A stretch of 64,000 nucleotides of DNA from Nitrospina sp. LS_NOB (GCA_001542995.1 LFLA01000003.1:204195-268194); one strand, 5' to 3'; shown: positions 1-8,721, numbered from the stretch's first letter. The notes: generated by a model from the letters alone, not told the origin. Made by a program: numbers and translations.

Positions 1-288
1 GGCTGCCCCGCCAGGACCGTATCCTTCATAGGTGTGCTCTTCATAGTGCACGCCTTCCAACTCGCCGGTGCCTTTTTTGATGGCGCGGGTGATGTTGTCC
101 ACCGGCATGTTCTTGCTTTTGGCGATCGAGATGGCGGTTCTAAGTCGTGGGTTGCCATCGGGGTCTCCACCACCGATGCGTGCGGCTACAGTGATTTCCT
201 TAATGAGCTTGGTGAAAATTTTTCCACGTTTGGCGTCGGCCGCGCCCTTTTTATGTTTTATACTGGCCCACTTAGAATGACCCGACAT
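1..288 (-). CDS. yebC: YebC/PmpR-family transcriptional regulator (partial, N-terminal part)
   Basis: The reverse strand carries the first 96 codons of a YebC-family protein; the gene runs off the left edge. The translation opens [16 protein letters not shown] and continues through [25 protein letters not shown] and [16 protein letters not shown], the family's highly conserved N-terminal half. Members are cytosolic DNA-binding or translation-associated proteins that influence expression of nearby genes such as ruvC. The ATG has an AGAGGA ribosome site about 6 nt upstream. It is divergent from the Fe-S/flavoprotein pair, with about 80 bp between the two starts that must hold both promoters. 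Confidence 0.95.
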   Translation of the reverse strand, partial: MSGHSKWASIKHKKGAADAKRGKIFTKLIKEITVAARIGGGDPDGNPRLRTAISIAKSKNMPVDNITRAIKKGTGELEGVHYEEHTYEGYGPGGAA

Positions 289-370
289 ATTCGTTCCTCT
301 ATTCAAAGAAATTATAAACTATGGGTAATTTAACATAATCTATGATCGTCTCTCAACTTCGTATGAGTTT

Positions 371-1027
371 ATGACCGAGAAAACCGTAAAATTAAAAATT
401 TCAGGAAAAACCATCCAGGCCAGGGTCGGAGAAACTCTCGTGCATGCCCTTTGGGCGGCGGGAATGGCCGAAAGTGTCAAGGTTGGTTGCGCCGGAGGGG
501 TCTGCGGGGCCTGCACCGTCACTTTGCGCTATTCTGATGGCCGAACAGGGGGCACGGAACTGGCCTGCATGAAACCGGTGGAGGCCGGGATGGAAGTCTT
601 CCCCTGTCCCGTTGAAGCTGATGCCCCTGTGACACCGGTGGCTCAGCCGGAACTTTCCCATCTGCAATCGGTGTTTCCCACGCTAGACCGGTGCACCAAA
701 TGCGGAAGCTGTACCACTGCCTGCCCTATGTCTATCCCAGTGATGGACTCGGTTTTACGCATGCAAAAGGGTGAGTTTCAAGCGGTGGCAGAAGATTTTA
801 CCACCTGCATCCATTGCGGGCTGTGCCGGTTCGTGTGTGAAGACAAAGTCAAACCGCATAATATGGGGCTCTGGATACGCCGTTCTCTCGGCATGAGCCG
901 GGATATTGCGATAGAAAAAACCGAGGTCAGTGTTGAACAGGAGTGGAAATATCTGCTGGATGAAAGCAGCGAACAGAGGCTTCAAAGAGCCCGACAATTT
1001 CGTAAGTCAGGGAGGATCGAGCCGTGA
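371..1027 (+). CDS. Iron-sulfur subunit of a fumarate reductase/succinate dehydrogenase-type enzyme
   Basis: This 218-residue electron-transfer subunit has an N-terminal [2Fe-2S] ferredoxin domain (Cys40, Cys45 and Cys48 in CAGGVCGAC, fourth Cys near residue 66 in LACMKP). It is followed by two [4Fe-4S] motifs, CTKCGSCTTACP near residue 108 and CIHCGLCRFVC near 146. Classical SdhB/FrdB has 2Fe-2S, 4Fe-4S and 3Fe-4S clusters, so two full CxxCxxC motifs make it closer to the HdrC-like or non-classical forms. It overlaps the flavoprotein gene by 4 nt, so the pair should be translationally coupled and form one complex. No membrane anchor gene follows, so the enzyme may be soluble or use another partner. 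In this autotrophic context fumarate reduction in the reductive TCA cycle is a likely role, but this is inferred. Confidence 0.8.
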   Translation: MTEKTVKLKISGKTIQARVGETLVHALWAAGMAESVKVGCAGGVCGACTVTLRYSDGRTGGTELACMKPVEAGMEVFPCPVEADAPVTPVAQPELSHLQSVFPTLDRCTKCGSCTTACPMSIPVMDSVLRMQKGEFQAVAEDFTTCIHCGLCRFVCEDKVKPHNMGLWIRRSLGMSRDIAIEKTEVSVEQEWKYLLDESSEQRLQRARQFRKSGRIEP

Positions 1028-2679
1028 TGGAATGGGCGAAAGAGTCTCTGGAAAAGCTTGAAAGTTCGCGTCCGGCCCGGCTCAATCAGTCCGCGCCCAT
1101 TCCTGACTCAGCCCAGGCAGAGGAACTTCTCAAACAATACCATCCGGATTACCTGGGCCACGAGAGGCAGGTGACCGTTGGCCCCAACGCCGGGGACCAG
1201 AAATTTCCTTTAGAGCTTGCCCAATTATTGGAGGGCGACAGTCCTGTCGAGTCGGACTACGTTCCCAACCCTGAGATAGAAACCGATGTTTTGATCATAG
1301 GCGGCGGCGGAGCCGGGGCGGCTGCGGCCCTGACCCTGGAAGGGTCGGGACTCACTGTTCATCTGGCCACCAAACTCAGGCTGGGCGATTCCAACACGGT
1401 GATGGCCGAAGGGGGTATTCAGTCTGCGCTCGGTCCTGACGACTCACCAAGGCGGCATTTTGCCGATGCCCTGGTCGGTGGGCACGGCAAAAATGATCCG
1501 GACCTGTTGCGGATTCTTTGTGAACAGGGTCCCGAAAGTATTCGTTGGCTCAGTCAGCTCGGTTGTCTGTTTGATCAGAATGAGGACGGACAGTTTCGCT
1601 TGCGCGGTGGTGGCGGGACTTCGGTACCGCGCGTTTTAGCTTGCCGGGATTATACGGGTCTTGAGATCATGCGCGTGTTGAAAGACGCGGTGCGCCTGAC
1701 CAGCACCCGGTTACTGGAAGAACATGTGGCAATGGAACTGGTCGATGACGGCAAGGGCCGGGTGACTGGTGCTATTTTGTTCGACCGCAATGCGGGAAGA
1801 CCGGTCTGCGTTTCGGCGCGGGCAGTGATTCTGGCTACCGGTGGCAGCGGACAGATTCGCTTACAGGGATTCCCCACCAGCAACCATGTCGGTGCGACCG
1901 GTGATGGTCTGGTGCTTGCTTACCGGCAGGGGTGCCGGCTCATTGATCTCGACAGTTATCAGTATCATCCTTCAGGCGCCTGCTACCCGGAAGCCCTGGC
2001 CGGGCAGTTGGTGACCGAGGCGATCCGGTCGACCGGAGCCCAGGTGGTCAATGCCGAAGGCGTACACTTTATTGACGAGATGGCTTATCGCGATGTGCTG
2101 GCCGGGGCAATCATCAAGGAAATTGCTGAAGGAAGAGGCGTGAAAACTCCGCATGGCAAATCAGGAGTGTGGCTCGATACCCCGATGGTTGATTTGAAAA
2201 AAGGGGAGGGTACGCTGGCCCGCCAGTTTCCCGGATTGATACACCGTTTTGAGCGTTATGATATTGACCCGGCGAAAAAGCCGATTCTGATTTATCCCAC
2301 ACTGCATTATCAGAACGGCGGCATTCGGGTGGATTCGGAATGCAGGACCGATATTGCCGGACTTTGGGCTGCGGGAGAAGTGACCGGTGGATTGCACGGT
2401 AAAAACCGCCTCATGGGGAATTCATTGCTCGATATCACCGTGTTCGGCCGAAGGTCGGCGCAATCGGTCCTCGACAATATTCCCGAACGGGGAGCTGTGA
2501 CTCTCACCAACCTGCAACGGTTTCGTGCAGAACGACGGAAGATAGAGAGTGAAACGGTATCTCCTAAATTTTTTCCGGATGCTTCCGGGATGAAACTGAC
2601 TACAGACAAAGTAGAAGAGAAACCGGAACAAGAAACCAACTCCAGTAATTTTGAGCCGCCGAATCCCTTTAACTTTTAA
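1024..2679 (+). CDS. FAD-binding flavoprotein subunit, fumarate reductase/succinate dehydrogenase/aspartate oxidase family
   Basis: Catalytic flavoprotein of 551 residues. An N-terminal extension of about 85 residues, absent from ordinary SdhA, precedes the FAD Rossmann motif IIGGGGAGAAAA. Family landmarks follow: MAEGGIQSALG, the QYHPSG substrate loop, TEAIRSTGA with the catalytic-region Arg, YPTLHYQNGGI, and GGLHGKNRLMGNSLLDI. The tail after about residue 500 is low-complexity. The GTG start at 1024 lies 8 nt after a GGAGG site; an ATG follows one codon later and could be used instead. With the overlapping Fe-S gene it makes a two-subunit enzyme distinct from the three-gene system at 20.6 kb. 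L-aspartate oxidase is an alternative, but the dedicated Fe-S partner argues for succinate/fumarate chemistry. Confidence 0.8.
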   Translation: MMEWAKESLEKLESSRPARLNQSAPIPDSAQAEELLKQYHPDYLGHERQVTVGPNAGDQKFPLELAQLLEGDSPVESDYVPNPEIETDVLIIGGGGAGAAAALTLEGSGLTVHLATKLRLGDSNTVMAEGGIQSALGPDDSPRRHFADALVGGHGKNDPDLLRILCEQGPESIRWLSQLGCLFDQNEDGQFRLRGGGGTSVPRVLACRDYTGLEIMRVLKDAVRLTSTRLLEEHVAMELVDDGKGRVTGAILFDRNAGRPVCVSARAVILATGGSGQIRLQGFPTSNHVGATGDGLVLAYRQGCRLIDLDSYQYHPSGACYPEALAGQLVTEAIRSTGAQVVNAEGVHFIDEMAYRDVLAGAIIKEIAEGRGVKTPHGKSGVWLDTPMVDLKKGEGTLARQFPGLIHRFERYDIDPAKKPILIYPTLHYQNGGIRVDSECRTDIAGLWAAGEVTGGLHGKNRLMGNSLLDITVFGRRSAQSVLDNIPERGAVTLTNLQRFRAERRKIESETVSPKFFPDASGMKLTTDKVEEKPEQETNSSNFEPPNPFNF

Positions 2680-2690
2680 CCGTTCTTACG

Positions 2691-3248
2691 ATGGATTTTC
2701 TTTTCACCGCAGATGGACTCAAAATTTTCGTCTTCCTGGCAATGGTACTCGCCGTGGTTTATGCCCGGCGAAGCAGGCAACATCGGCTAGCCGGAGACCC
2801 CAAGGTTGTGAAGGATCAGCTTGACCGGTTGGGAGCCGACTATACCGTTCTGTCCGATGTGGTGCTATCTGCTGAGTTGGGAATGATGGATGTGAGTCAT
2901 GTGGTGGTTTCGCCTTATGGGGTGTTTGTCCTGACCGTCAAAACCGAAGCGGGAAAAGTGACGGGGCGGGAAGGGGACCGGGAGTGGCACATCAAATCGG
3001 CCAGGGATATTTTATATAACCCGTTATGGGAAAACCGAAAGCATGTCAACGCACTGGAAAAGGTCATCGGTTCGGTCTACTTCGTCCCCATCGTGGTGTT
3101 TACCCGGGCAGTATTAAAGGGAGAGTTTGGCGCTTATGTTGTCCGACTCAAGGAATTGATCCCTTATATCGAGAAAAGCAAAACATCCCACTTGTCACCC
3201 GACAAGCAGGATGAAATAATACAAAAACTCACCACTCGGCCAGCTTGA
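2691..3248 (+). CDS. NERD-domain protein with N-terminal membrane anchor
   Basis: 185 residues. An N-terminal hydrophobic segment (about residues 8-25, IFVFLAMVLAVVYA) is followed by a NERD (nuclease-related) domain: AELGMMDVSHVVVSPYGVFVL, VKTEAGKVTG, then W and NPLWENRKHVNALEKVI. NERD domains resemble PD-(D/E)XK nucleases; here the usual EVK is TVK, so catalytic competence is doubtful. The function is unknown. It starts 11 nt after the flavoprotein gene and may be co-transcribed. Its last codons and stop (CGG CCA GCT TGA) lie inside a copy of the palindromic module CCAGCTTGACGCTGG, so the protein ends within an intergenic repeat. Confidence 0.75.
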   Translation: MDFLFTADGLKIFVFLAMVLAVVYARRSRQHRLAGDPKVVKDQLDRLGADYTVLSDVVLSAELGMMDVSHVVVSPYGVFVLTVKTEAGKVTGREGDREWHIKSARDILYNPLWENRKHVNALEKVIGSVYFVPIVVFTRAVLKGEFGAYVVRLKELIPYIEKSKTSHLSPDKQDEIIQKLTTRPA

Positions 3249-3340
3249 CGCTGGACTCAAAGGGTAAGGGCTCCTTGAGCCGAGAGAACGTTTGCCTGCA
3301 ATAAAAAGTCATTGCAAGTTCCCACCGGGCGTGGCCCGGT
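3239..3340. repeat. Dispersed intergenic repeat modules between NERD gene and motility-type gene
   Basis: Three modules recur here. CCAGCTTGACGCTGG (3239-3253) is a palindrome also found at 60244 and 42844. A stretch around 3271-3300 with CTTGAGCCGAGAGAACGTTTGCC matches the reverse of modules near 8765, 18890 and 58760. CCACCGGGCGTGGCCCGGT (3322-3340) is a palindrome found identically, reversed, at 42690-42708. Together they fill the space between two converging gene ends. Confidence 0.7.
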
Positions 3341-3530
3341 TAGGCGGTGACGTCTATATTGTTGCCTGTGCCTGAAGGTATAGAGTGTCTGTAGCCTCCA
3401 CAGCGGACTGAATGAGAGAAACGGCCGCTTCACCTTCCTGTTTTTGGACATCTTGCGCTGTTTTTAAGGCCGCAGCCTGAAACTGCGCGCTCACTCCTTG
3501 AGTTGCACCTGAAGTACTTGCTGGTGTCAT
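3340..3530 (-). pseudogene. Small YjfB-like putative motility protein, frameshifted near its C-terminus
   Basis: From the ATG at 3530 the reverse strand reads MTPASTSGATQGVSAQFQAA, then ALKTAQDVQKQEGEAAVSLI and QSAVEATDTLY, and reaches a TAG at 3354 with an atypical tail. In the neighbouring frame the DNA encodes SGTGNNIDVTA followed by TAA at 3340-3342. A C-terminal G-N-(I/V)-D-V motif is what I know from the short YjfB-like family linked to motility gene neighbourhoods. The simplest reading is a one-base indel between about 3375 and 3395. There is no long homopolymer at the site. Family assignment is moderate; the frame break itself is read directly. Confidence 0.55.
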
Positions 3531-3809
3531 AATGCGATTCCTTGCAAATAAGGTTATCCCTATAGGGCTTATCGGCAGAAACTTAAGAAACTTTAGTGAA
3601 AAATAAAATTTTTATTTGACGAAAAAACAAGGGTTTTGCGGTGCATTCCCCGATTGTATGGCGAATCTTATAAAGCTTTGCGCTTTTATAGACCCGTTTA
3701 AGTCAAAATATTCAAATGATAAGTTTAGGCAGGTATTTTTTCGAAAAATGGAATAAATGCATTACAATGGCGGTCATTCGTAGAATTAGAACTAGATGCA
3801 GGAGCAAAG

Positions 3810-4367
3810 ATGAAACGGTTAATGATTTTGGCTGTAGCTTTATTGGGATTTTCGGTTATGTTGATCGGGTCTTCTTTGGCGGTATCCAAAGAGTACCTGT
3901 TTCCGCCATCCACTTATAAACCCCCTTGTGATACTTCTAAAACAACGGTTTGTACGATAGAAATCTGGCTGGCCCACAAACATAAAAAGCAGAAGAAGGA
4001 GATCCGGGGTTTTTTGAAAGCCAAGACTATTAAAGTATTGAACCACACTGTCCAGTTCTGGAGGCGCAAAGGAGGGCACCCTCCAACAAATATTGCCATT
4101 GGCAGTGCTGTGAGCGCGGAAGACGCGCGCATGGTGATTGACTTCGCATTGAAATATAATGATCGCGTGGACCTTCTGGTTTTGCGTCCGCTTAATCCGC
4201 CGAATTATGTAGCGGTTGCCACCTCTGCTTGGGACGAGTTGTCGCAAATCCCCATCAATCCGGAGGACCTTAAAAAGTTGCGGGACCCCAAACTGACCAC
4301 CGAAGAGTTCCATTCCCTTTACTATGAACTCACCAACGAAGGGAATGTCCAGAATAAATTCTACTAA
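3810..4367 (+). CDS. Exported protein of unknown function
   Basis: 185 residues with a clear Sec signal peptide (MKRLMILAVALLGFSVMLIG, probable cleavage after SLA near residue 24). The mature part holds two Cys residues close together (PPCDTSKTTVC, about 38-46) and then a Lys/His-rich segment AHKHKKQKKEIRGFLKAK. I do not recognise a family. AGGAG lies about 6 nt before the ATG. The 270 bp upstream is AT-rich and probably carries its promoter. The stop codon is followed directly by a fragment of the inverted end of the ~200 bp repeat element seen at 8.8 and 62.7 kb. Confidence 0.7.
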   Translation: MKRLMILAVALLGFSVMLIGSSLAVSKEYLFPPSTYKPPCDTSKTTVCTIEIWLAHKHKKQKKEIRGFLKAKTIKVLNHTVQFWRRKGGHPPTNIAIGSAVSAEDARMVIDFALKYNDRVDLLVLRPLNPPNYVAVATSAWDELSQIPINPEDLKKLRDPKLTTEEFHSLYYELTNEGNVQNKFY

Positions 4368-4368
4368 C

Positions 4369-4385
4369 CCTCTACCGAGGGAGGC
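4369..4385. repeat. Solo fragment of the ~200 bp element's inverted end
   Basis: CCTCTACCGAGGGAGGC is the exact reverse complement of 8843-8859, the left end of the ~200 bp element there. It lies 1 nt after the stop codon of the upstream gene. It continues into GC-rich repeat-like DNA (4386-4460) containing GCTACGCCGGGGG, up to the yajC leader. Confidence 0.6.
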
Positions 4386-4531
4386 GATTGGCTCCACGCC
4401 TTCGGCGGTCGCGTTAGCGTCACCGCCCCATTGCCACCGGCAGCTACGCCGGGGGTTTGACAAACCGGGTGGGATTTGATAGAAGCTAAGCCTTTGAATT
4501 ATAAAAAATTTCACTTTTCAGGAACGTACTC

Positions 4532-4846
4532 ATGCTTGATTTAGCATTTGCCATGGCCCCGCCGCCAGATGGAGCGGACCCGGGGGGAGGAAGTTTGCTG
4601 GCGTTGTTGCCGCCGATGATCATGATGTTCATGATCTTCTACTTTGTGCTCATCCGTCCACAAAAGAAAAAACAGGATGAAGCACGTAAAATGATCGATG
4701 AATTGAAAGAAGGCGACACGGTTGTGACCTTGAGCGGCATTCATGGAACCGTTAAGAAACTGAAAGAAGATACGGTCATGCTGCAAATTGCCGACAATGT
4801 CCGGGTCAAGATCAACCGCTCTTCCATCGGCACTAAAAAAGATTAA
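4532..4846 (+). CDS. yajC: Sec translocase accessory subunit YajC
   Basis: 104 residues. One transmembrane helix (about residues 22-45, LLALLPPMIMMFMIFYFVLI) is followed by RPQKKKQDEARKMIDELKEGDTV and a small beta domain (GIHGTVKKL, VKINRSSI), the standard YajC layout. YajC associates with SecDF in the inner membrane and helps protein export. It starts the yajC-secD-secF operon, 23 nt before secD, the usual bacterial order. Confidence 0.95.
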   Translation: MLDLAFAMAPPPDGADPGGGSLLALLPPMIMMFMIFYFVLIRPQKKKQDEARKMIDELKEGDTVVTLSGIHGTVKKLKEDTVMLQIADNVRVKINRSSIGTKKD

Positions 4847-4869
4847 ATTGAGGCATGAAGTCTTAGACA

Positions 4870-6423
4870 ATGTATAGAGAACTTAAATGGAAATTTCCTT
4901 TGATACTCTTCGTAGTGTTGGGTGCGGTGTGGCTTGCCTATCCCCTGAAGGAAAAAATTTCCCTGGGGCTTGACCTGCAGGGAGGGATGCACCTCTTACT
5001 CGAGGTCAAGGTCGAAAAGGCGGTCGAAGCCAGCCTGGAAAGGTTAGAGGATGATATCAAACGGGGTATTGCCGAAGAAGATTTGGAAGTAGACCGCGTC
5101 AAAGCCACCTTTGCAAATCGACAGATTAATGTGCGGATGGTGGATAAACTGGATTTGCCGCCGGTGAAAGAGGTTATGCAAGGATATCCTTTTTTCAGTC
5201 TGGTCAGTGAGGACTCCGATGGGCTTGGGCTGGTCTATCAGATGAGCGCAGATCAGGTTAAGCAGATTGAACAAAACGCAGTGAGTCAGGGGTTGGAAAC
5301 GATCCGCAACCGGGTCGACCAGTTTGGGGTTTCGGAACCGACCATTCAGTCTCAGGGGGAAAAACGGATTCTGGTGCAGTTGCCTGGCGTGAAAGATCCG
5401 GAACGGGCCATCAATCTGATCGGGAAAACCGCACGCCTTGAATTCAAACTGTTGGATGAAGAAAACAGTCTGGAACAGGCGCTTCAAGGAAATGTTCCCG
5501 AAGAATCTGAAATTTTGTATCAAAGGGTAGAAAATAAGGAAACGGGTGGGGTTACCAAGGAGCCTTTCCTAATAAAGAAACGCACGGTTTTGACGGGCGA
5601 AACTTTGACGGGCGCAGAGATTCGATTTGATTCGGATTTTAATGAGCCTTATGTCTCTTTGACTTTCAACAGCATCGGCGCCATGATTTTTCAGCAGGTG
5701 ACGCGCGAAAACATCAAAAAACGTCTGGCTATTGTTTTGGACGGCAATGTGTACTCGGCTCCGGTTATTCAGGATGAGATCGCGGGCGGGCGGGCGCAGA
5801 TCACGGGCCAGTTCACTTCAGAAGACGCGAGAGATCTGGCCATTGTCCTCAGGGCTGGTGCGCTTCCTGCGCCGGTGGTCATTCTCGAAAACAGGACGGT
5901 AGGACCCTCGTTGGGCCAGGATTCCATTAACAAGGGAATCACTTCCATTATGTATGGGGGCATTCTTGTTGTGGTGTTCATCGTTATTTATTACAAGTTG
6001 TCCGGCGTTATCGCGGTGACGGCGTTGTTTCTCAATATTGTTCTTCTGGCAGGGGCGCTGGCTTATTTTGGCGCGGCTTTAACATTGCCGGGTATCGCGG
6101 GAATCATTCTCACTGTGGGTATGGCTATTGATGCCAATGTGCTGGTGTTTGAGAGAATCCGCGAGGAAATAAAAATTGGCAAAACGGTGAGGGCCGCGAT
6201 CGAAGCGGGTTTTTCCAAAGCCTTTCGCACCATTGTTGACGCGAATATCACCACCTTTATTGCTGCGGTGGTTCTGTTTCAGTTTGGTACAGGCCCGATT
6301 AAAGGGTTCGCCATTACTTTATGTATAGGGATTGTGGCCAGCATGTTCACCGCAGTTTTTGTGAGCCGGGCTATTTTTGACGGAACCATGAGCCAGGTAA
6401 AAATGGATAAACTAAGCATCTAA
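4870..6423 (+). CDS. secD: Protein translocase subunit SecD
   Basis: 517 residues. An N-terminal transmembrane helix leads into the periplasmic P1 domain, opening with LGLDLQGGMHLLLEV near residue 35. A C-terminal block of five helices follows, with the conserved GMAIDANVLVFERIREE motif near residue 418. SecD with SecF uses the proton-motive force to pull preproteins through SecYEG on the periplasmic side. Length and motifs are normal. The gene is 4 nt before secF. Confidence 0.97.
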   Translation: MYRELKWKFPLILFVVLGAVWLAYPLKEKISLGLDLQGGMHLLLEVKVEKAVEASLERLEDDIKRGIAEEDLEVDRVKATFANRQINVRMVDKLDLPPVKEVMQGYPFFSLVSEDSDGLGLVYQMSADQVKQIEQNAVSQGLETIRNRVDQFGVSEPTIQSQGEKRILVQLPGVKDPERAINLIGKTARLEFKLLDEENSLEQALQGNVPEESEILYQRVENKETGGVTKEPFLIKKRTVLTGETLTGAEIRFDSDFNEPYVSLTFNSIGAMIFQQVTRENIKKRLAIVLDGNVYSAPVIQDEIAGGRAQITGQFTSEDARDLAIVLRAGALPAPVVILENRTVGPSLGQDSINKGITSIMYGGILVVVFIVIYYKLSGVIAVTALFLNIVLLAGALAYFGAALTLPGIAGIILTVGMAIDANVLVFERIREEIKIGKTVRAAIEAGFSKAFRTIVDANITTFIAAVVLFQFGTGPIKGFAITLCIGIVASMFTAVFVSRAIFDGTMSQVKMDKLSI

Positions 6424-6427
6424 ATAT

Positions 6428-7324
6428 ATGAGAATCATTAGTAGCGACACCCATTTCGACTTCATGGGTAAAACCAAAATGACCCTGACCATTTCAGGGT
6501 TGATGATCCTGATCGGTTTGGGATCCATTGCCCTGTCCGGCGGGTTAAAGTTTGGCATCGACTTTTCCGGTGGAACCCTGATTCAATTGCAGTTTAAAAC
6601 CCCGCCGGATATAGAAGTGATTCGCGATGGATTGAAGACCATTGGCCTTGGCGAGAGCACGATTCAGGAGTTCGGAACGAAACGCGACATCCTCATTCGT
6701 GTACAACGTTCTGAGGAGAAGCTGGAGGAGGTAGGCTCTCAGGTTCGCAACAGTCTGGGTGGAAAATTTAATAAGGCGGATATCACCATCGAAAGGGTCG
6801 AAATGGTGGGGCCGAAGGTAGGCCGTGACTTGAGAGAAAAAGCCCTTCTTTCCATCTTGTACGCCATCATTGGTATTGTGATTTATATTTCCTGGCGCTT
6901 TGAGTTGCAGTATGCCATCGCCGCGATCATTGCCCTGATTCATGATGTGCTGGTCACCATAGGTGCGTTTTCGATTTTGGATAAAGAATTCACCCTCGTG
7001 ATTGTTGCGGCATTTTTAGCCATCATCGGTTACTCCCTGAACGATACCATTGTCGTTTTTGACCGCATCCGGGAAAACCTTCGCCGAAGAGGAAAAAACA
7101 CGCTTGTTCAAACTATCAATACCAGTATCAACCAGACATTGAGCCGTACACTGCTAACTTCCGGAACTACGTTGATGGTGGTTATCGCTCTTTTTTTCTT
7201 TGGTGGAGAGATCATTCATGATTTTTCTTTTGCCCTGCTGGTAGGCGTCCTGATCGGAACCTATTCATCCATTTTTATTGCCAGCGTGTTTCTGGTTTAC
7301 TGGGACTCCCGACGTCGAGCGTAA
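6428..7324 (+). CDS. secF: Protein translocase subunit SecF
   Basis: 298 residues with six predicted helices. The family signatures are visible: GIDFSGGTLIQLQF near residue 45 and GYSLNDTIVVFDRIRENLRR near residue 200. It forms the SecDF complex with the product of the gene just upstream. It ends the yajC-secD-secF operon. The 280 bp downstream contain no gene, only repeat modules. Confidence 0.97.
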   Translation: MRIISSDTHFDFMGKTKMTLTISGLMILIGLGSIALSGGLKFGIDFSGGTLIQLQFKTPPDIEVIRDGLKTIGLGESTIQEFGTKRDILIRVQRSEEKLEEVGSQVRNSLGGKFNKADITIERVEMVGPKVGRDLREKALLSILYAIIGIVIYISWRFELQYAIAAIIALIHDVLVTIGAFSILDKEFTLVIVAAFLAIIGYSLNDTIVVFDRIRENLRRRGKNTLVQTINTSINQTLSRTLLTSGTTLMVVIALFFFGGEIIHDFSFALLVGVLIGTYSSIFIASVFLVYWDSRRRA

Positions 7325-7408
7325 CCGTTAGCCGCCGGTGGCAAAGTGCGATAGCTCATAGAGCCCAGGGTATTGTTGCTAGCCATCGTGATTTTCTTCC
7401 CAAGCTTT

Positions 7409-7465
7409 TACCCTTTCAGGGCATGAAGGCAAATAAAGAAATATCACAAGTGCCCCACAGGGGTA
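7409..7465 (-). repeat. Copy 1 of the ~39 bp hairpin module, with an adjoining half copy
   Basis: Read on the reverse strand, 7409-7447 gives GTGATATTTCTTTATTTGCC, then TTCATGCCCTGAAAGGGTA. This is the family pattern: CGTGATAT, a variable stretch ending near CCTTAAACTTCATG, then a CCCC-GNA-GGGG hairpin and TA. A second hairpin on the forward strand (TGCCCCACAGGGGTA, 7451-7465) follows. The rest of 7325-7606 shows no gene; 7325-7380 looks like a diverged copy of the gene-end module. Confidence 0.7.
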
Positions 7466-7606
7466 AAACGATATACCCAGTTACCAACCGTTCAGCCTTA
7501 ATGAGTTTCCCGCCAGTCTGAATTCATCTGTCCGTTGGAATCATTTGCAATCTTCTTTGAGCCCGTGCTACATTCAGATTTAAGCCTGCTAAAGAGAGTT
7601 TAATTA

Positions 7607-8347
7607 ATGAGTGTTTCCCCAAAACTTCAACTTCAGCAACTGATCCGTTTGCAGAATCTGGATGATGAGATTGGCGAGCATAAAAAACTGCTCGCTGAAA
7701 TTCCTGTTCAGTTGGATGCTGGTCGCTCGGAGCTGGAGGCTAAAAAGAAAATCCTTTCAATTGCTAAAGAAGAAATAGACACATTACAAAAAAATCGTAA
7801 GGCTATTGAGTCGGAGGTTCAGGAGGGAAATGACCATATGGCGAAAGCCAAGACGAAACTAACAGCGGTAAAAACCAATAAGGAATACACTGCTATTCTT
7901 ACCGAGGTGGATGCGATTAAGAAAAAGGTTGCGGGACTGGAAGATCAAGAGCTGGAAATCATGGAAGTTCTTGAAGAAAAGCAAAAGGAGATTCCAGAAA
8001 TCGAAAAAAAATGCAAGGAAGAGGATGCCCACTTCCAGGAATATAAAACAAAAAAAGATGGCGAGTTGAGCAGGATGAAGCAGGAGTTGGATGTCTTTAT
8101 CGCCAAGCGTGAGGGTGTGATGGGTCAACTCGAAAAAGTGATAATACAACGCTATGAAAAAATAGCGCAATCCCGCGAGGGTAGGGCAGTGGCGTTGTTA
8201 CAGGAAAATATTTGCCAGGGATGTTTCCAGCAGATTCTACCGCAGATGGTGATAGACGTTAAAGTGGGTGAAAAAATCCAGCAATGCTCAAATTGCCTGT
8301 GTTTTTTATATTGGGAAGAAATTCCAGAAGCCGCAACGCCGAAGTAA
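7607..8347 (+). CDS. Coiled-coil protein with C4-type zinc ribbon (DUF164/CT398 family)
   Basis: 246 residues. A long antiparallel coiled coil (about residues 10-185, rich in Glu/Lys heptads) is followed by a C-terminal zinc ribbon with CQGCF near residue 204 and CSNC near residue 226. This architecture defines the DUF164/CT398-like family, which is widespread and of uncertain function; homologues have been linked to secretion and to RNA-related roles. The last codons (ACG CCG AAG TAA) form one arm of the P1 helix of the RNase P RNA downstream, so gene and RNA overlap and probably share a transcript. Confidence 0.85.
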   Translation: MSVSPKLQLQQLIRLQNLDDEIGEHKKLLAEIPVQLDAGRSELEAKKKILSIAKEEIDTLQKNRKAIESEVQEGNDHMAKAKTKLTAVKTNKEYTAILTEVDAIKKKVAGLEDQELEIMEVLEEKQKEIPEIEKKCKEEDAHFQEYKTKKDGELSRMKQELDVFIAKREGVMGQLEKVIIQRYEKIAQSREGRAVALLQENICQGCFQQILPQMVIDVKVGEKIQQCSNCLCFLYWEEIPEAATPK

Positions 8348-8711
8348 ACCGGGTGATCGCTGTTTCGGCTTTATGGCCGGGAGAGAGGAAAGTCCGGGCT
8401 CCACAGGGCAGGATACTCCGTAACGCGGAGTGAGGGCGACCTTAAGGAAAGTGCCACAGAAAATACACGGCCTACCCGGCTCATGCCGGCGGCAAAGGTG
8501 AAAAGGCGAGGTAAGAGCTCACCAGTACCGTTGGTGACAGCGGTAGCTTGGTAAACCCTATCCGGAGCAAGATCAAATAGGAAAGTGCTTGAGGGCGGCC
8601 CGTCCGATACTTTCGGGTTGATTGCTTGAGCCTGCTGGCAACAGCAGGCCTAGATTAATGGTCACCACTTCATGCTTCATGAAGTACAAAACCCGGCTTA
8701 TGGTTTACTTC
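8341..8711 (+). ncRNA. rnpB: RNase P RNA (bacterial class A)
   Basis: The catalytic RNA of RNase P, which trims tRNA 5' leaders. Landmarks are clear: GAGGAAAGTCCGGGCTCC near 8385 (P4 5' strand), ACAGAAAAT near 8456, GGTAAGAGCTCACCAG near 8510, GGAGCAAGATCAAATAGG near 8563, and ACAAAACCCGGCTTA near 8686 (P4 3' strand). The closing P1 helix pairs GAAGTAAACC (8341-8350) with GGTTTACTTC (8702-8711); complementarity extends to 13 bp (8338-8350 with 8702-8714). The upstream coding region ends at 8347, so the 5' arm contains its stop codon. The ends are placed by analogy with the E. coli RNA, so they may be off by a few bases. Confidence 0.95.
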
Positions 8712-8721
8712 GGCTACCCGG

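Noticed and set aside
3840-4514. 224-codon reverse open frame
   Set aside because: Antisense to the exported protein gene, which has a signal peptide and ribosome site; the reverse frame has neither.
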